A stretch of DNA of 64,000 bases from Gonocerus acuteangulatus (Eukaryota > Arthropoda > Insecta > Hemiptera > Coreidae): contig OX328130.1 in NCBI GenBank assembly GCA_946811695.1, positions 76,405,599 through 76,469,598 of the forward strand. The letters run 5' to 3'. The notes beneath the pieces are model-generated. The model saw only the letters and a program-made list of their open reading frames with translations, was not told where the DNA came from and made no database searches. A program made the position numbers and the translations under genes. This document shows positions 21,126 through 33,290 of this stretch, piece by piece (the first letter of the stretch is position 1; every line of letters starts with the position of its first letter).

Positions 21126-21294
21126 TTCAATATTATTATTACTATTTTTATTTGTATTATAATAGTTGTTATCATTACACTATCATATTTCTCTATTTTA
21201 ATATTATTATTATTATACTTTTAAAACTCAGGAAAAAAATATAAAAAAATTGTATATTACTTTGATTGTAATGCAGGGAGTATTGGAAGATGGA

Positions 21295-21780
21295 ACCTGC
21301 AGAATCTAAATGAACTCCCTCTAAATAAACTCCCCCCAAGCCATTCAATTTGTTCCTCATATAAATCCACAGCTTTCAAGCGATTTTGAACAAACCTTGC
21401 ACACAGGTAGGGGTTGATATGGGGAGTGTCATAGGCTAGGTCAAAATCATCTGTCAGCAGTCTGTCTGTCTTTATTTTCCTTATACAAATCCACACTGTT
21501 TGACCAAAGTTGACCAAACTTTGCACACAGGTAGGGGTTGATACGGGGAGTGTCATAGGCTAGGTGAAAATCATCTGTCAGCTGTCTGTCTGTCTTTATT
21601 TTCCTTATACAAATCCACACTGTTTGACCAAAGTTGACCAAACTTTGCACACAGGTAGGGGTTGATACGGGGAGTGTCATAGCCTAGGTCAAAATAATCT
21701 ACCAGCTGTATGTTTGTTCCTTACAACTATATAATATAAAGTTGGTGTAGCATGGCACACTGGGTAACAGCTAGTCAATA
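21295..21780 (-). repeat. dispersed repeat with three tandem units
   Basis: The block CCTTATACAAATCCACA ... GGGGTTGATACGGGGAGTGT occurs three times between about 21345 and 21700 (period about 125 bp). The outer end, read on -, is TTGACTAGCTGTTACCCAG, the same start as the copy at 47689. The overlapping frames are repeat artefacts. Confidence 0.7.
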
Positions 21781-22026
21781 ATAAATGTACGTTAAAATTT
21801 AAAAATTTTTCTCAGATGTCATTTTGAAAGGCCCATTATATTTCCGAGCAAGGCCAAGAAGTGTCCTGACTGGGGATGCTGTTGGGTGTTGGGAGGAGGC
21901 TGTGCAAGGGTTCGGGATATTTTTATGGCAGACTATGAAAAAGTATGGAGTTTTGACAAAATATATTTAAATGCTTTAAAATCACTTAAAACGTGTAGAA
22001 TTACATCAACACTTCCGATTCACGAA

Positions 22027-22830
22027 TCATAAAAAAAAAATATCTAAGTACAATAACATCCGTTTCCCAATTATGAATATCCATTTTGTAGTAAGAATTA
22101 CCATTAGATAACATCTCCACCAGACCATGTAAGAACCACGCTGCGCACGATCTGAGGAGTCACGCAGACCAAAGAAGAACTCAGCTGCACCAAGAATATG
22201 GCGTATCCAGGTTTGTGATATGGCATTTGGCTGCCCGTCTCGTGAAAATGGATGATCATGCCTCAATGTGGTGCCGAACGCCAGATTTGGGGGATAAACC
22301 TGTAGGTACTTGAATCTTTCTGATTTAGGTGTCATTTCGAAGTATGTTTTCGTCCTGAGTCGAATGAGAGCACTGCAAATTCTACAGAACAATTATTTCG
22401 GAAGATTCGGAAGGGATTTATATTAAGAAAAACCTCAAAAACAGCAAGTAATCAATTTAAAAAAAGTGATATTTTACTCAATTTGTGGAGAGATGTATAA
22501 TTCTAAATGTATTTTTCAGTCTTAAGTTGAATAAATTAACAACCAATGTAATACTGTTATCTGTTCTCGACTTCTCTCCCCCTAATAAAATTTGTCCGTT
22601 TAACGAATAAATTTAAGTTTCACACGAGATCGTTAATTTATCTCATTGTTAATGTTCAGTTACTTCCTAGGACAAAGCGTTCAACGAATTTCTGCAGAAA
22701 ATAATAATGGTAATGTCGTTTTTCGTAAAATAATCGGATCACTAATTGACACATTCACCTTTGCACAAATACGGCCGAGTATGGCGATGAAATTTACAGG
22801 ACAGCAACTCCAATACATGCACTTGTAGGT
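22027..22830. repeat. unclassified interspersed repeat, copy 1
   Basis: Blocks at 22270-22345 and 22619-22830 reappear in inverted order and orientation at 61480-61560 and 60330-60965 (for example AAGATTCAAGTACCTACAGG, ATGTTCAGTTACTT, TTTCTGCAGA.AATAATAAT). The - strand frame 22027-22392 (121 codons) overlaps the conserved block, but I see no known domain. Class unknown. Confidence 0.6.
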
Positions 22831-22855
22831 AAAAATATGGCTAGACAAAGTTTTT

Positions 22856-22978
22856 TTCTTTTTTAAAAAATTATTAGCTTTCATTTAAAAACAAATTTAT
22901 TGAAATCGGTTAAGATTTAGAGGCTGTAGGCTTTTTTGAAACACAAAATGTAGTTTGGCCCCACTGTGCGGCGCGCCG
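22856..22978. mobile_element. solo right arm of the CACAGTGGG TIR element
   Basis: GAAATCGGTTAAGATTTAGAGG, CTTTTTTGAAACACAAAATG and CCCCACTGTG match the right arm of the element at 51325-52757. The left arm was not found nearby. Confidence 0.65.
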
Positions 22979-23075
22979 ACACTTGAACCAGTAGCACCAA
23001 CATCCATGGTACATCATGGAATTTTCCCAACTGGTCCTGAAATGAGGAAACCCCTGCTGCAGATGGCTGACAGTT
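22979..23075 (-). mobile_element. degraded piece of SINE family B
   Basis: CCAACATCCATGGTACATCA ... GAAATGAGGAAACCCCTGC follows the family B body. It lies directly against the TIR arm, as at 51325-52757, suggesting the same insertion preference or an old shared event. Confidence 0.5.
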
Positions 23076-23191
23076 TTCTTTATTTTTCTAGAGTTTCTTA
23101 ATTTTTAAATTCAAATATGTGTCTATATTTAGCTATTAACTGTCAAATCATTCACAGCTGACAGTTCGCCTTTGTATTATGAGGCTGTATT

Positions 23192-23752
23192 CAGTGTTGG
23201 GCAAAACTAACGTTAGTAATCTAAACTAACGTTAGTTTTCTCTAACTAAAACTAAACTAATGTTGTATTCTTAGTTTTAGTTTTAGATTTGTATAATTAT
23301 TAATCATGTGGACTCCGTTTTTAGTATGGTAATTAGTTTAGTTTAGTAATAGAGACCTAAATTTGTGATTTTAGTTTAGTTTTAGTTTTTAGTTAACTAA
23401 TTTAGTTTATCAAAGAACATTTGTTTTCAAATAACGAGAAAAAGTCACAATTTTTATTCTTCAGCAAGTTCTATTAGTTTTAATAATTTACTTAACTCTC
23501 GAAATAACATATAATTTATATTAATTCATGTTATTTTAGTAAAACTAAACTAAACTAAATTAAAGCTTTAATTTAGTTTTTAGTCAATTCCCAAAGATTT
23601 AGTTTTAGTTTTAGTTTAATTAAAGGCCATTAATTAGTAAAATTTTAGTTTTAGTTTTTTTTAGGTTGCATTTTTTAGTTTAGTTTTAGTTTATTCCAAA
23701 AAGTGAATTTAGTTTTAATTTTAGTTTTAATTTTTAGTTTTGCCCAACATTG
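23192..23752. mobile_element. hAT-type MITE with TTAGTTTTAGTTT core
   Basis: Ends CAGTGTTGGGC...GCCCAACATTG are flanked by the 8-bp repeat GCTGTATT (23184-23191 and 23753-23760). The interior is almost entirely CTAA/TTAG words (AACTAACGTTAG, TTTAGTTTTAG), partly palindromic. Non-coding. Confidence 0.93.
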
Positions 23753-24017
23753 GCTGTATTTGTGTCGTAGTGGTATTTTATTTCCTAGGAAAGAACATTT
23801 TAATATAAAAATTGACTTATATTTTTATTGATCTTTATTGATATTTAATTTAATAAATTTGGGTCAATGTAATATATTTATATTCTAATATATTATATAA
23901 GTGATATGTCCGATAAAGTGGCTCTATACTTTCCAAAAGATTGGATATGTATTACCATTTATTACAGAAATATAATCCATACAAGTTCCGAAGAAATTAG
24001 GATATAATAAACCTAAT

Positions 24018-24792
24018 GTGTGTATATCGATTCGTACTTACATTACAAATGTCCCTCATAATATAGATGCTTTATCTAATGACATACAAAATATTACAAG
24101 CAATTCTTACCAGAAAATAAACCTGGACATTAAGATATTGTTTCCATCGATTCGATTCAATGCAGTTACCAATCGAGATATTATCATTCGTATTTCAGCT
24201 GATAAACATACAAATGAAACTATGCATTTTAAACCGGCAAAAGGCCATATTTATAAAAACTGTCGTAAGTGCGGCAGAGAGACTGAAACACCAGCACACG
24301 TGCTTGGGAAATGTCCTAACAGCATGCTTCTTGTCACTAGGCGTCACCATAACCTCAAACACAATATCATTGCTCTCCTTCAAGGAAAAGGCTTCCAATG
24401 CCATGAAGAAGTCTACGGCGTGGATGAAGATGGCTCTTCGAGGTATGCAGACATCATAGCATTTCACAAAAAATCAAAAGCAGCATATATAATTGACCCT
24501 ACCATTAGGTATGAAACAAATGATCCGATGCAGGCAGAGTCAATTGACTCGGAAAAAAAAGGCCATCTATTCCAAATATATACAGACGTACGAAGAAAAA
24601 TTTCATGAAGCGTATGGAAGAAGAGATTACATTGTACAAGGCCTGTGGTTCGGCAGGAGAGGGACGATACCAAAAGCAACTAGTGACTCCCTTGAAACGC
24701 TGGGACTAGATACAAGCAAGCTAGCTAGCCTCGCGGAATCAATTCTTATTGATTCCCTGGGGATCCTCAGCTATCACATTTATGGGAGCTGA
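24018..24792 (+). pseudogene. C-terminal part of an R2-like LINE (zinc knuckle plus REL endonuclease)
   Basis: The frame shows a knuckle CRKCGRETETPAHVLGKC, then RRHHNLKHNIIALL and a restriction-like endonuclease core RYADIIAFHKKSKAAYIIDP followed by TIRYE. This is the order seen at the end of R2/NeSL-type LINEs. The frame breaks in an A8 run (24551-24558). One frame stops at 24606-24608; the other continues HEAYGRRDYIVQGLWFGRRG to 24792. The RT domain is absent (5' truncation near 24010), so the copy is dead. R2 proper targets rRNA genes; nothing here suggests an rDNA site. Confidence 0.8.
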
Positions 24793-25379
24793 ACAGCTGC
24801 TAATCATTCTTTCGGAGATCATTATGTTTTGCAAAATATCTAGCAAATTTGATACAAACAAAAATTTACTACTAAATTACTAAATTTCTTTTTTTTCCCT
24901 CCATATTGTAAAATAAATTAACTAACACCCCTAAAATTAATAAAATGCATTTTCGGAAGAATGATTAGCAGGCTGTGTATACAGTAACTCAATTTATTTG
25001 AGCAGCGTTCTTTATTTACCACAAATACAGTTTTTCTTATTCTTATTCTTATTTCTTTTTATTATGTGCTCTCCATGATTCGCACCACTTGGTGCCTCTT
25101 CAGGAGCAACTTTAATTAGTACATGTCACTTGAGCCTCAGCTGACCTGAAGGGGGACCTTCCGCAGGCAGGTCCACGTCTAAACTAATAGTCTAGGGTGG
25201 CCTTTGACGAAACAGCTGTATAAATTCGATAGTGTGAATGGTTTAAAAATCTATTTTAATCGAAAGTATTTTTCATATGAGCCAGAGGCGAACAAAACCC
25301 TTTTTTCACACACATCATAATTTCCAGTAGAAGCAAAAAACGTATTTCTAACGTTTAAAAGATAATATACACCTATTGA
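24793..25379. other. LINE 3' flank and unassigned sequence
   Basis: 24800-25070 may be the untranslated tail of the R2-like element. 25080-25200 contains CACTTGGTGCCTCTTCAGGAGC but no recognisable gene. Confidence 0.35.
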
Positions 25380-27150
25380 TGATCTATTACTTTTCAGGAG
25401 CTTCGTAGATTCTAATTACACAGGCACACACACAAAAAAAAAAGTGGTATTTTCCAAAGACACCATACATATATTATTATGATGATTAGATAGTTAGCCG
25501 TCGAGGTGATAAGTACAGATGGAATGGTTGGGATTCGGCTAAATAAACCTCAATATGATTTTGTTTTTAAAAAAATCTATATTTCGGACGTTTCGGCTAC
25601 TCATTTTAGCTGACGAAGGCTACCAATGAGTAGCCGAAACGTCCGAAATATAGATTTTTTTAAAAACAAAATCATATTGAGGTTTATTTAGCCGAATCCC
25701 AACCATTCCATCTGTACTTATATATTATTATGTATTTCGAAACGCTGAATCCGAATCCGGAGTCCCATCACGTCAGGTTTAAGAACATTTGAAGGTCAAA
25801 TTTCTTATTAAGTAGTTTAAGAAGAAACTAAAAGAACTAGAGCCTCCATGGTTTTGTGGGTCGCTGAATCCGAATCCGGAGTCCCATCACGTCAGGTTTA
25901 AGAACATTTGAAGGTCAAATTTCTTATTAAGTAGTTTAAGAAGAAACTAAAAGAACTAGAGCTTCCATGGTTTTGTGGGTCGCTGAATCCGAATCCGGAG
26001 TCCCATCACGTCAGGTTAAAGAACATTTGAAGGTCAAATTTCTTATTAAGTTGTTTAAGAAGAAACTAAAAGAACTAGAGCTTCCATGGTTTTGTGGGTC
26101 GCTGAATCCGAATCCGGAGTCCCATCACGTCAGGTTAAAGAACATTTGAAGGTCAAATTTCTTATTAAGTAGTTTAAGAAGAAACTAAAAGAACTAGAGC
26201 TTCCATGGTTTTGTGGGTCGCTGAATCCGAATCCGGAGTCCCATCACGTCAGGTTTATGAACATTTGAAGGTCAAATTTCTTATTAAGTAGTTTAAGAAG
26301 AAACTAAAAGAACTAGAGCTTCCATGGTTTTGTGGGTCGCTGAATCCGAATCCGGAGTCCCATCACGTCAGGTTTAAGAACATTTGAAGGTCAAATTTCT
26401 TATTAAGTAGTTTAAGAAGAAACTAAAAGAACTAGAGCTTCCATGGTTTTGTGGGTCGCTGAATCCGAATCCGGAGTCCCATCACGTCAGGTTTATGAAC
26501 ATTTGAAGGTCAAATTTCTTATTAAGTAGTTTAAGAAGAAACTAAAAGAACTAGAGCTTCCATGGTTTTGTGGGTCGCTGAATCCGAATCCGGAGTCCCA
26601 TCACGTCAGGTTTATAAACATTTGAAGGTCAAATTTCTTATTAAGTAGTTTAAGAAGAAACTAAAAGAACTAGAGCTTCCATGGTTTTGTGGGTCGCTGA
26701 ATCCGAATCCGGAGTCCCATCACGTCAGGTTAAAGAACATTTGAGGGCCAAATTTCTTATTAAGTAGTTTACGAAGAAACTAAAAGAACTAGAGCTTCCA
26801 TGGTTTTGTGGGTCGCTGAATCCGAATCCGGAGTCCCATCACGTCAGGTTAAAGAACATTTGAGGGTCAAATTTCTTATTAAGTAGTTTACGAAGAAACT
26901 AAAAGAACTAGAGCCTCCGTGGTTTTGTGGGTCGCTAAATTCGAATCCGAGGTCTGTTTCACCTCGGCGCAAAATCAAGGCTTTTTCAAGGACAAATATG
27001 TTTATTTTGCAAAACATTAATCTGAGTGAAGAATGCTTTTTTTGCAAACTGGACATATTTGTCCTTGAACTGACCTTAATTTTTCCCCGATGGGGTGAAA
27101 CAGACCTCGGATTCGAGTTCAGCGACTCTCAAAACAACGGAATCCCGCTA
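25380..27150. repeat. TIR element with a ten-copy 119-bp array
   Basis: The unit GCTGAATCCGAATCCGGAGT...TTTTGTGGGTC starts at 25744 and recurs every 119 bp to 26815, with a diverged final unit at 26934. The unit is one arm of an element whose inverted arm lies at 27090-27130 (TCGGATTCGAGTTCAGCGA). A related, unexpanded copy in opposite orientation is at 41850-42320. The 25390-25470 block (TGGTATTTTCCAAAGACACC) matches 42185-42240. Late units 26696-26933 share GAGGG.CAAATTTC, showing how the array grew. Confidence 0.88.
25511..25719. mobile_element. 209-bp foldback with hammerhead-like centre
   Basis: Arms of about 90 bp, AAGTACAGATGGAATGGTTG and its complement outermost, are nearly perfect. 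At the centre (25610-25640, +) sits CTGACGA-A-GGCTAC...GTAGCC-GAAAC. It interrupts the repeat that is continuous at 41850-42320, so it is an insertion. Confidence 0.85.
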
Positions 27151-27526
27151 AAAAAAAAACAAGCAAACATATTATGGAACTGTAAACATTATGCGAATAT
27201 TTGACGCCTTTTTTTTCGTATGAATCACGCTTTTCTTTTGTCCCTCCTAAAACACCTACCTGCATACTTCTCTCGGCTCACAACGTCCGTTCCATAGTCC
27301 GTCCAACATGAGACAAATGTTGCCCGAATGAGACAGCACTTCTCCGAGGAGTTACTTCTGTCAATTATGAAGTGGAGTGAAGAATAATGGGTCCTAACAT
27401 AACTCCTTGAGGAATCCCCTGGAGGCTATGCCTTGTCTACTGTCCGTCGGGGGATTGGGGAATCTATTTGTCGACGGATACGTGGGAAGCTGCATTAGTA
27501 GAAGTCTGGTGTTTCTGGATCAGCCT

Positions 27527-28329
27527 GGTGTATGGATGCCAGCACTTTTCACACCTGTTATTAGAGAGAATTGGGTCTTCTTGCGAAGACCACATCCAGT
27601 TACTTTGAGGTATCTGTCATGATTTTGGTACTTACGTATTAGCTTACAGGTTCTTTGCAGGTTATCTATTACTTCTTTACAGGTTATCTAAGGTTAGAAA
27701 CCATATTACATATATTAAAATATAGTAATGAAAAGTATTTAAAATCACCGCAATCACTACTAAATGTAACTTTTTTTATTACAATATTTATATAATATGG
27801 TTTCTAACTGACCGTTAGATAACCTGGTGTATGGATGACAGCACTTTTCACACCTGTTATTGATAATTATGTCTTTTTGCGAATACCACATCCAGTTACT
27901 TTGAGATATCTGTCGAGATTTTAAACAGTGATTTTGGTACTTACGCATTAGCTTACAGGTTCTTTGCAGGTATATATTCCTTCTTTACTGTTTATCTAAG
28001 GTTAGAAACCATATTATATAAATATAGTAATGAAAAGTATTCAAAATCACTCCAGTCCCTACTAAAATTAACTTTTTTTGATTACTATACTTACATAATA
28101 TGGTTTCTAACTAACCCTTAGATAACCTGGTGTATGGATGACGGTACTTTTGACACCTGTTATTATAGAGAATTTGGTCTTTTTGCGATGACCACACCCA
28201 GTTACTTTGAAGTATCTGTCGTGATTTTAAACAGTGTTAAACAGTGATTTTGGTACTTACGGATTAGCTTACAAATTCTTTGCATGTTATCTATTACTTC
28301 TTTAAGGGTTATCTAAGGTTAGGCACCAT
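27527..28329. repeat. three tandem units of about 300 bp with internal palindromes
   Basis: CTGGTGTATGGATG starts units near 27524, 27822 and 28128. Each ends in a palindromic block (TTATCTAAGGTTAGAAACCA...TGGTTTCTAAC...TTAGATAACC). The last block is split by the LINE fragment at 28330-29045 and resumes at about 29046-29180. Confidence 0.8.
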
Positions 28330-29045
28330 TTTTTTTTTTATTTATTATTATTGATTATTAAAACAATATGAGTTTACATATTTCCAGTAATATTGCTGGT
28401 TCTGTTAAAATGACTTTGCGAGGCATGATGTGGGAATATGTAAAATTACATAAACCACAAGAATAATACATTTTAAGAGAAACTTGAAACAACTGTAAAA
28501 ATTTAAAAGAAAATATAACACATTTTGTGCACTGCAGATTTTGCAGCAAATTGTCTCTAGGCCACCTCCGCTTCAGTCTTCTATGGGGATTTTGTGGATT
28601 TTGGAACGAGGATAGAGAATCTATCAAAGGATTTGGATGGCCAGGGAGGTTGGAATGGAACTTCTGATAGACTGATTTGGCCAGGGATTGGATAAAGGGG
28701 ATATTGAAGTCATGCAGGGTTAGGTTGGAGACATACTAAGGAGCATTGGATATTCTTCCAAGGATTTTGGATTGCATTGTTTGTATTCTGTAGGAATTGG
28801 AAGGTTTAGTGGAACCCCAGAGTTCTAGTCCATAAGTCCATATTGGTCGGAGTATGGTATTGTATATAAGTCGTTTGTTAGTCAATGATAGTTTCGAGCG
28901 TTTGTCCAGTAAGCGTGATAAAAGTCTAAAGCGTATGGTTAGTTCCTGTATTTTCTGTGCTATGTTTGGCTTCCAAGTTAATCGTTTGTCTAGTATCAGT
29001 CCTAAGTATTTTACTTGCGATTTCTGCGAAATCAAAAGTTAATAT
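28330..29045 (-). pseudogene. Jockey-like LINE 3' fragment with one stop codon
   Basis: The - strand frame from 29035 reads VKYLGLILDKRLTWKPNIAQ, TIRFRLLSRLLDKRSKLSLT, WTYGLELWG, an in-frame TAG at 28733-28735 where the family often has Trp (APWY), then VSNLTLHDFNIPFIQSLAKS and HPNPLIDSLSS...RRLKRRWPRDNLLQ. Apart from that stop the frame is open to about 28545. A T-rich run on + at 28330 is the poly(A) end. It lies inside a tandem repeat unit. Confidence 0.85.
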
Positions 29046-29180
29046 AGTAGTGAATCAAAAGTTATAATAGTAATGAAAAGTATTTAAAATCACTGCAATC
29101 ACTACTAAAAGTAACTTTTTTGTATACTATATTTATATAATACGGTTTCTAACTAATTGTTAGGTAACTTATATTTGTAC

Positions 29181-29834
29181 CTAGTAGGTAGGTTCGAAGA
29201 ATTGTTTAAAAAATTCTGTCATGTTTACAACCTCACCAACTCCATTCCTTCAGAAAATGCTAAAAGATAGCTGTGGTGTAGATTTTGTATGAAAGGAGGA
29301 GAGATTTTAGAACAAGAGCTGTGTAGACTATTGCCGTAGAGAATTAGGGTGCTGGTTGAGGTGCCGGCAAAAAAACTCGGTGTTTAATGGCCTCCACAAG
29401 ACGGTACCGTCTGAATAACCTCTCACGGCCAAAACCATTTTTCTTGATGTCTTTATTCTCCTGTCGGTTCTCGGCCATAATTAAAAATTAACTTCGAGAA
29501 CCGTGGAGAGTAAAACTCTGGAAGGATGTTTACCTGCTGGTCTTATTTTAGGGACGTTCTTGTCAAAATAGGGAGTACATTTGGTGATTCCGTTCATTTA
29601 AATAAAGGTACGGTTTATCTACGGGTTACTACCCTATTCGTGCCACGTTCGGACTGATGTCTCGCTTTAAAGGAGGCCATTAACATTCCGAGTCGTACGA
29701 CTTGTGGTCCAACTTCCGAATTTGGTTCCTCCCTGTAGAGGGAGGGAGGAGAACAAAATTAAGTTTTTATTAATTAAGTTTAAGAGTCTGCTGTTTACTA
29801 CAAATATAAAATACCAAAATTACTTTCGCTTGTT
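29181..29834. other. unassigned, moderately GC-rich stretch
   Basis: Contains GAGGAGAAC-type purine runs and ACGGTACCGTC near 29401. No coding frame recognised. Confidence 0.35.
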
Positions 29835-30300
29835 TTGTTTTAATCAGGCCATTAAAGTTCCGATTTGCAGTACGTCTTAGTAGGACTACTAGTTGGATAG
29901 TCGACTCCACTCACACTCCGACTTGCTATCCAACTTTAGTCCTAGTCTGTTTTCACGACTGTGTACGTTGCTTACGAGCAGAAAATGTATCGAGTGGAGA
30001 CCAAAAATGACCAAGATTGTTGAAAGCCTAGTCGGAACATTTAGAGGGACGACTCGAAGGCCCGACATCCGACTGGTGGAGTTGGAGCGTGAGTCGGATC
30101 AAATTCGTCCAACCTAGCTCAATCAGTGCTTGAACTTCGGGCAACTTCTGTAGAGTTGTTTGCTCGTGAGTGACGTACACAGTCGTGAAAACAGATTAGG
30201 ACTAAAGTCGTATCACTAGTTGGATAGCTAGTCGGAGCGTGAGTGGAGTCGACTATCCAACTAGTAGTCCTACTAAGTCGTACCGCAAATCGGAACGAGA
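29835..30300. mobile_element. MITE-like inverted repeat, 466 bp
   Basis: The left arm (TTCCGATTTGC, CTAGTTGGATAGTCGACTCC, GTTTTCACGACTGTGTACG) is mirrored by the right arm at about 30160-30300. Arms are about 140 bp with small indels. It has no coding capacity. Confidence 0.75.
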
Positions 30301-31131
30301 ATGGCAGCAGTGAGCATCGAGATCCTTCCTCTTGCCCCTCCTTCGACAAATAGGTGTCGAATACGACACCTTCCGTTCCCTTTCTTGTACGATGATTATC
30401 TGGGCATAGTTTGAGGGTTGTAACCGAGAATTACCCTATCTATCAGTAGTCTTCTAGACAACAAAGAGGAGAGGAAAGTCATTGGCCTTTATTTCGTCTC
30501 GTAATCTTCGTATATCTGTAGAAAACTGAGTTTCAGTGTCGGATACGACACCGAAACTTGTGGTTTACGGGACAACTTTTTGATCTTGTATGTAGAGCTG
30601 AAGGAGTTATTTCATGACTATTTACCGTTGTTTTACACGTTAATATGGTAAGTTATCGTCTGTCGGTTACCGATGAAGAAATTCTACAAGAACTGACCCG
30701 TTAAGAGGCTGAAGGAACTGTTGAAGTATTTTCAAGTGACGAAACTTGTAGTGAAACCGAAGTATTTTTGAAGACTTGCTTTCTTTTTAGTTACACCTTA
30801 CATGAATGAAAGGTTGAAAAATCTCTTCATTCCAAAAACATTCCAAGATGGACAACAATGGTCCTCTCTCTGATATACTTGGAGACGACCATGAATCAAG
30901 CCAGAGAGCGTGGAGTTTTTTCAGAGCCACTGAGCTATTTAATAAAATATAATAAGCAATTATTTACAATAATAATAATAATAATAATAATAATAATTTA
31001 AATATTAAAATATAAAACATTTCAGATCATTAGTTTCAATATTAGTGTATTTTGCTTTCAACAACTTTTTTTTTGTCTCATTATCATTTTTTCCTCTAAT
31101 ACATTTTGATTTACATGGGCAACAATTTCAG

Positions 31132-31135
<4 letters not shown>
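30301..31135. other. unassigned region
   Basis: No gene seen. 30520-30580 repeats GTCG..TACGACACC words found at 30355-30370. Confidence 0.35.

Positions 31136-31196
<61 letters not shown>
31136..31196. repeat. (TA)n microsatellite
   Basis: About 30 TA units, followed by an A23 run at 31261-31283 and an A-rich frame of no significance. Confidence 0.95.
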
Positions 31197-31200
<4 letters not shown>

Positions 31201-31519
31201 TATAAGGTTTTAAATTTCAGAAGGCAACAATGACCCGTGTGGTTGAATTTGCCTCAAGAAAAAAAAAAAAAAAAAAAAAAAAAACAGAAAGGGAAACCAA
31301 AGATCTCTTTAGTGCTATAAAAGTATCAACAGTATCAGTTAACAAAAAAGAGAATTATGTCCGTCCTGCCATACGAAAAATTAAAAAAAAAAAAATTTAT
31401 AATCTCGCAAATTATGTATCTACACCTCTATACTTTTAAATTTGACGCGTGCAGGGCATGTACTATATTCTTATCTTTGAATTCATAATTATTACTTAAA
31501 TAGTAAAAATAATATTAAC

Positions 31520-31683
31520 AGGGGTCTCCCGTGGTCTAATGGCTAGCGCCTTGGATTCATAAGCGGGAGATGGTGGGTTCGATTCCAAACCTCCGGCAGG
31601 AATTTTATCATCCCACGGCTCGCTGGTAAAATTCCTCGCTGCACCCTGGATGTCGGCGCTAATGACCTAGATGTAGATGCGCC

Positions 31684-31740
<57 letters not shown>
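31520..31740 (+). mobile_element. SINE family B, full length with long poly(A)
   Basis: tRNA-like head GGTCTCCCGTGGTCTAATGG, B box GGTTCGATTCC, body to GGCGCTAATGACC and GATGCGCCGT, then about 55 A's. Best copy in the window; the long pure tail implies a young insertion. The head resembles tRNA-Glu, but the loop reads TTCATAA, so the parent is uncertain. Confidence 0.92.
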
Positions 31741-31742
<2 letters not shown>

Positions 31743-32020
31743 ATATTAACAGTTACTATTTAAATGGCTGCTCATGCTTGTAGATTACCTTGTAGCCCTT
31801 CCCTATAGCACAAACAGCTGTTTAGAAGCTTATTAATAAACTAGACTTATTTGTTGCAGAATACGTGTACTCTGACCTCTTTGCTTGTCAACAGTGAGCG
31901 TACTGTTTTTGCACCTCAAGACACTTGTGTTTACATTCCTAATAGTATTCATCTCGAAATGGGACATTTATTTTTTCACTTTTGCCCTCCTGAATCGGCC
32001 ATTTGCCCCACTGTGCTACG

Positions 32021-33290
32021 CACAGTGGTATTTTTAACTGATCTAGCTGGACAAAGTTATTTTATCACATATTCTTATTGGAAATGACTTGCTGATCACG
32101 AATATACCCCCTTTTAGGGGTCGGAAATGTAGTCTTACCGTTGTTTTCTAACTTTTTCAGCAGACAATGCCGTTTTTTATTACGTTTGTTAACAACAATT
32201 AATTTTGTTTTTATTATTATACTTTTTTTTATTTAATTTTTTAACTTTTTTAAAGGCAAAGACAACAAAAATCTTCAAGACTATGTATTAAAAATAATAA
32301 TAATAATTGAAAAAAAAATACATCGAAAATAAAAATTGAAAACAAAACAATACAAGAAAAGATATAATCAAAACTAATAAATCTTTCTTGGTCAAGTAAC
32401 GTTTCATTCAATGAATTAATAATTTCACCTGGGAAGGAATGAAACTCTTCTTTATGTCGCAGAGTTTCTGCAGTCATACTAGAAATATACGGATCGCTCG
32501 AGTATAGTAAAAACTGAAATACATCTTCAATATTCGATAGCCCCCCCCCCCACTACTAGCAGAGATACTTAAATCATCTTCTACTTCTGATTGTATATCG
32601 TATTCCAAACTTGTATCAAGCCACTCACCAACACGTTTCTCAATAACATTTTTTTTCCCCTTTTTTTCTTCTCTTCTGGTAAATGAAATTGTTGGTGTAC
32701 ATTTTTTATACCTTCCTGTATTTTTTTTGTTTGGGCTTTGTAAGATCCACACTTCAAAAAGTTCCCTTTTCGATATGAGCATTTTTTCAGAAAATCAGTT
32801 ATCATTATTAAATTGGCAGATTTTGGCAGCTAGTTCTTGCTTTTCCAAGTCAATACTTAATTGACACATAAGAAAAAATTATATCTAGACCGGACGAAGC
32901 CGGACAGCAAAAGTTCTGTACCATAATAACTTACCAATAAGGGTATTACAAATCGCGTCGCTTAAAGCAAACATTAATGGTAATTTATTATGGTAAATAA
33001 TGAAAGACGATCATACTTACCTTTCTGAAGCATGAAATAAATTTGTAGTACTGACAAATCATTTTTGTAACTGTAGTATTCATTCAAAGATGGAGTAATG
33101 AACTTTGCAGCATGACACATCCTAATATAAACAATCCGTAATCCCTAAATGTTGAAGTATTTGAGCCCACTTATTCTTGTTTTGTAATCTATATACTATC
33201 TAGGAAAAATATTGCAAGGTCCAATTAAAGATTCGTTTTCATGAATTTTTCGAATTTTGTCCAGCTAGATCAGTTAAAAATACCACTGTG
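32021..33290. mobile_element. DNA element with perfect 35-bp inverted ends, 1270 bp
   Basis: Both ends start CACAGTGGTATTTTTAACTG and stay identical for 35 bp. Inside, - strand frames at 32474-32805 (Lys-rich, overlapping) and 32250-32477 might be remnants of a transposase, but I recognise no catalytic motif. It abuts another CCCCACTGTG end at 32009-32018. Superfamily undecided (hAT or related), as no clean target duplication was found. Confidence 0.75.
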
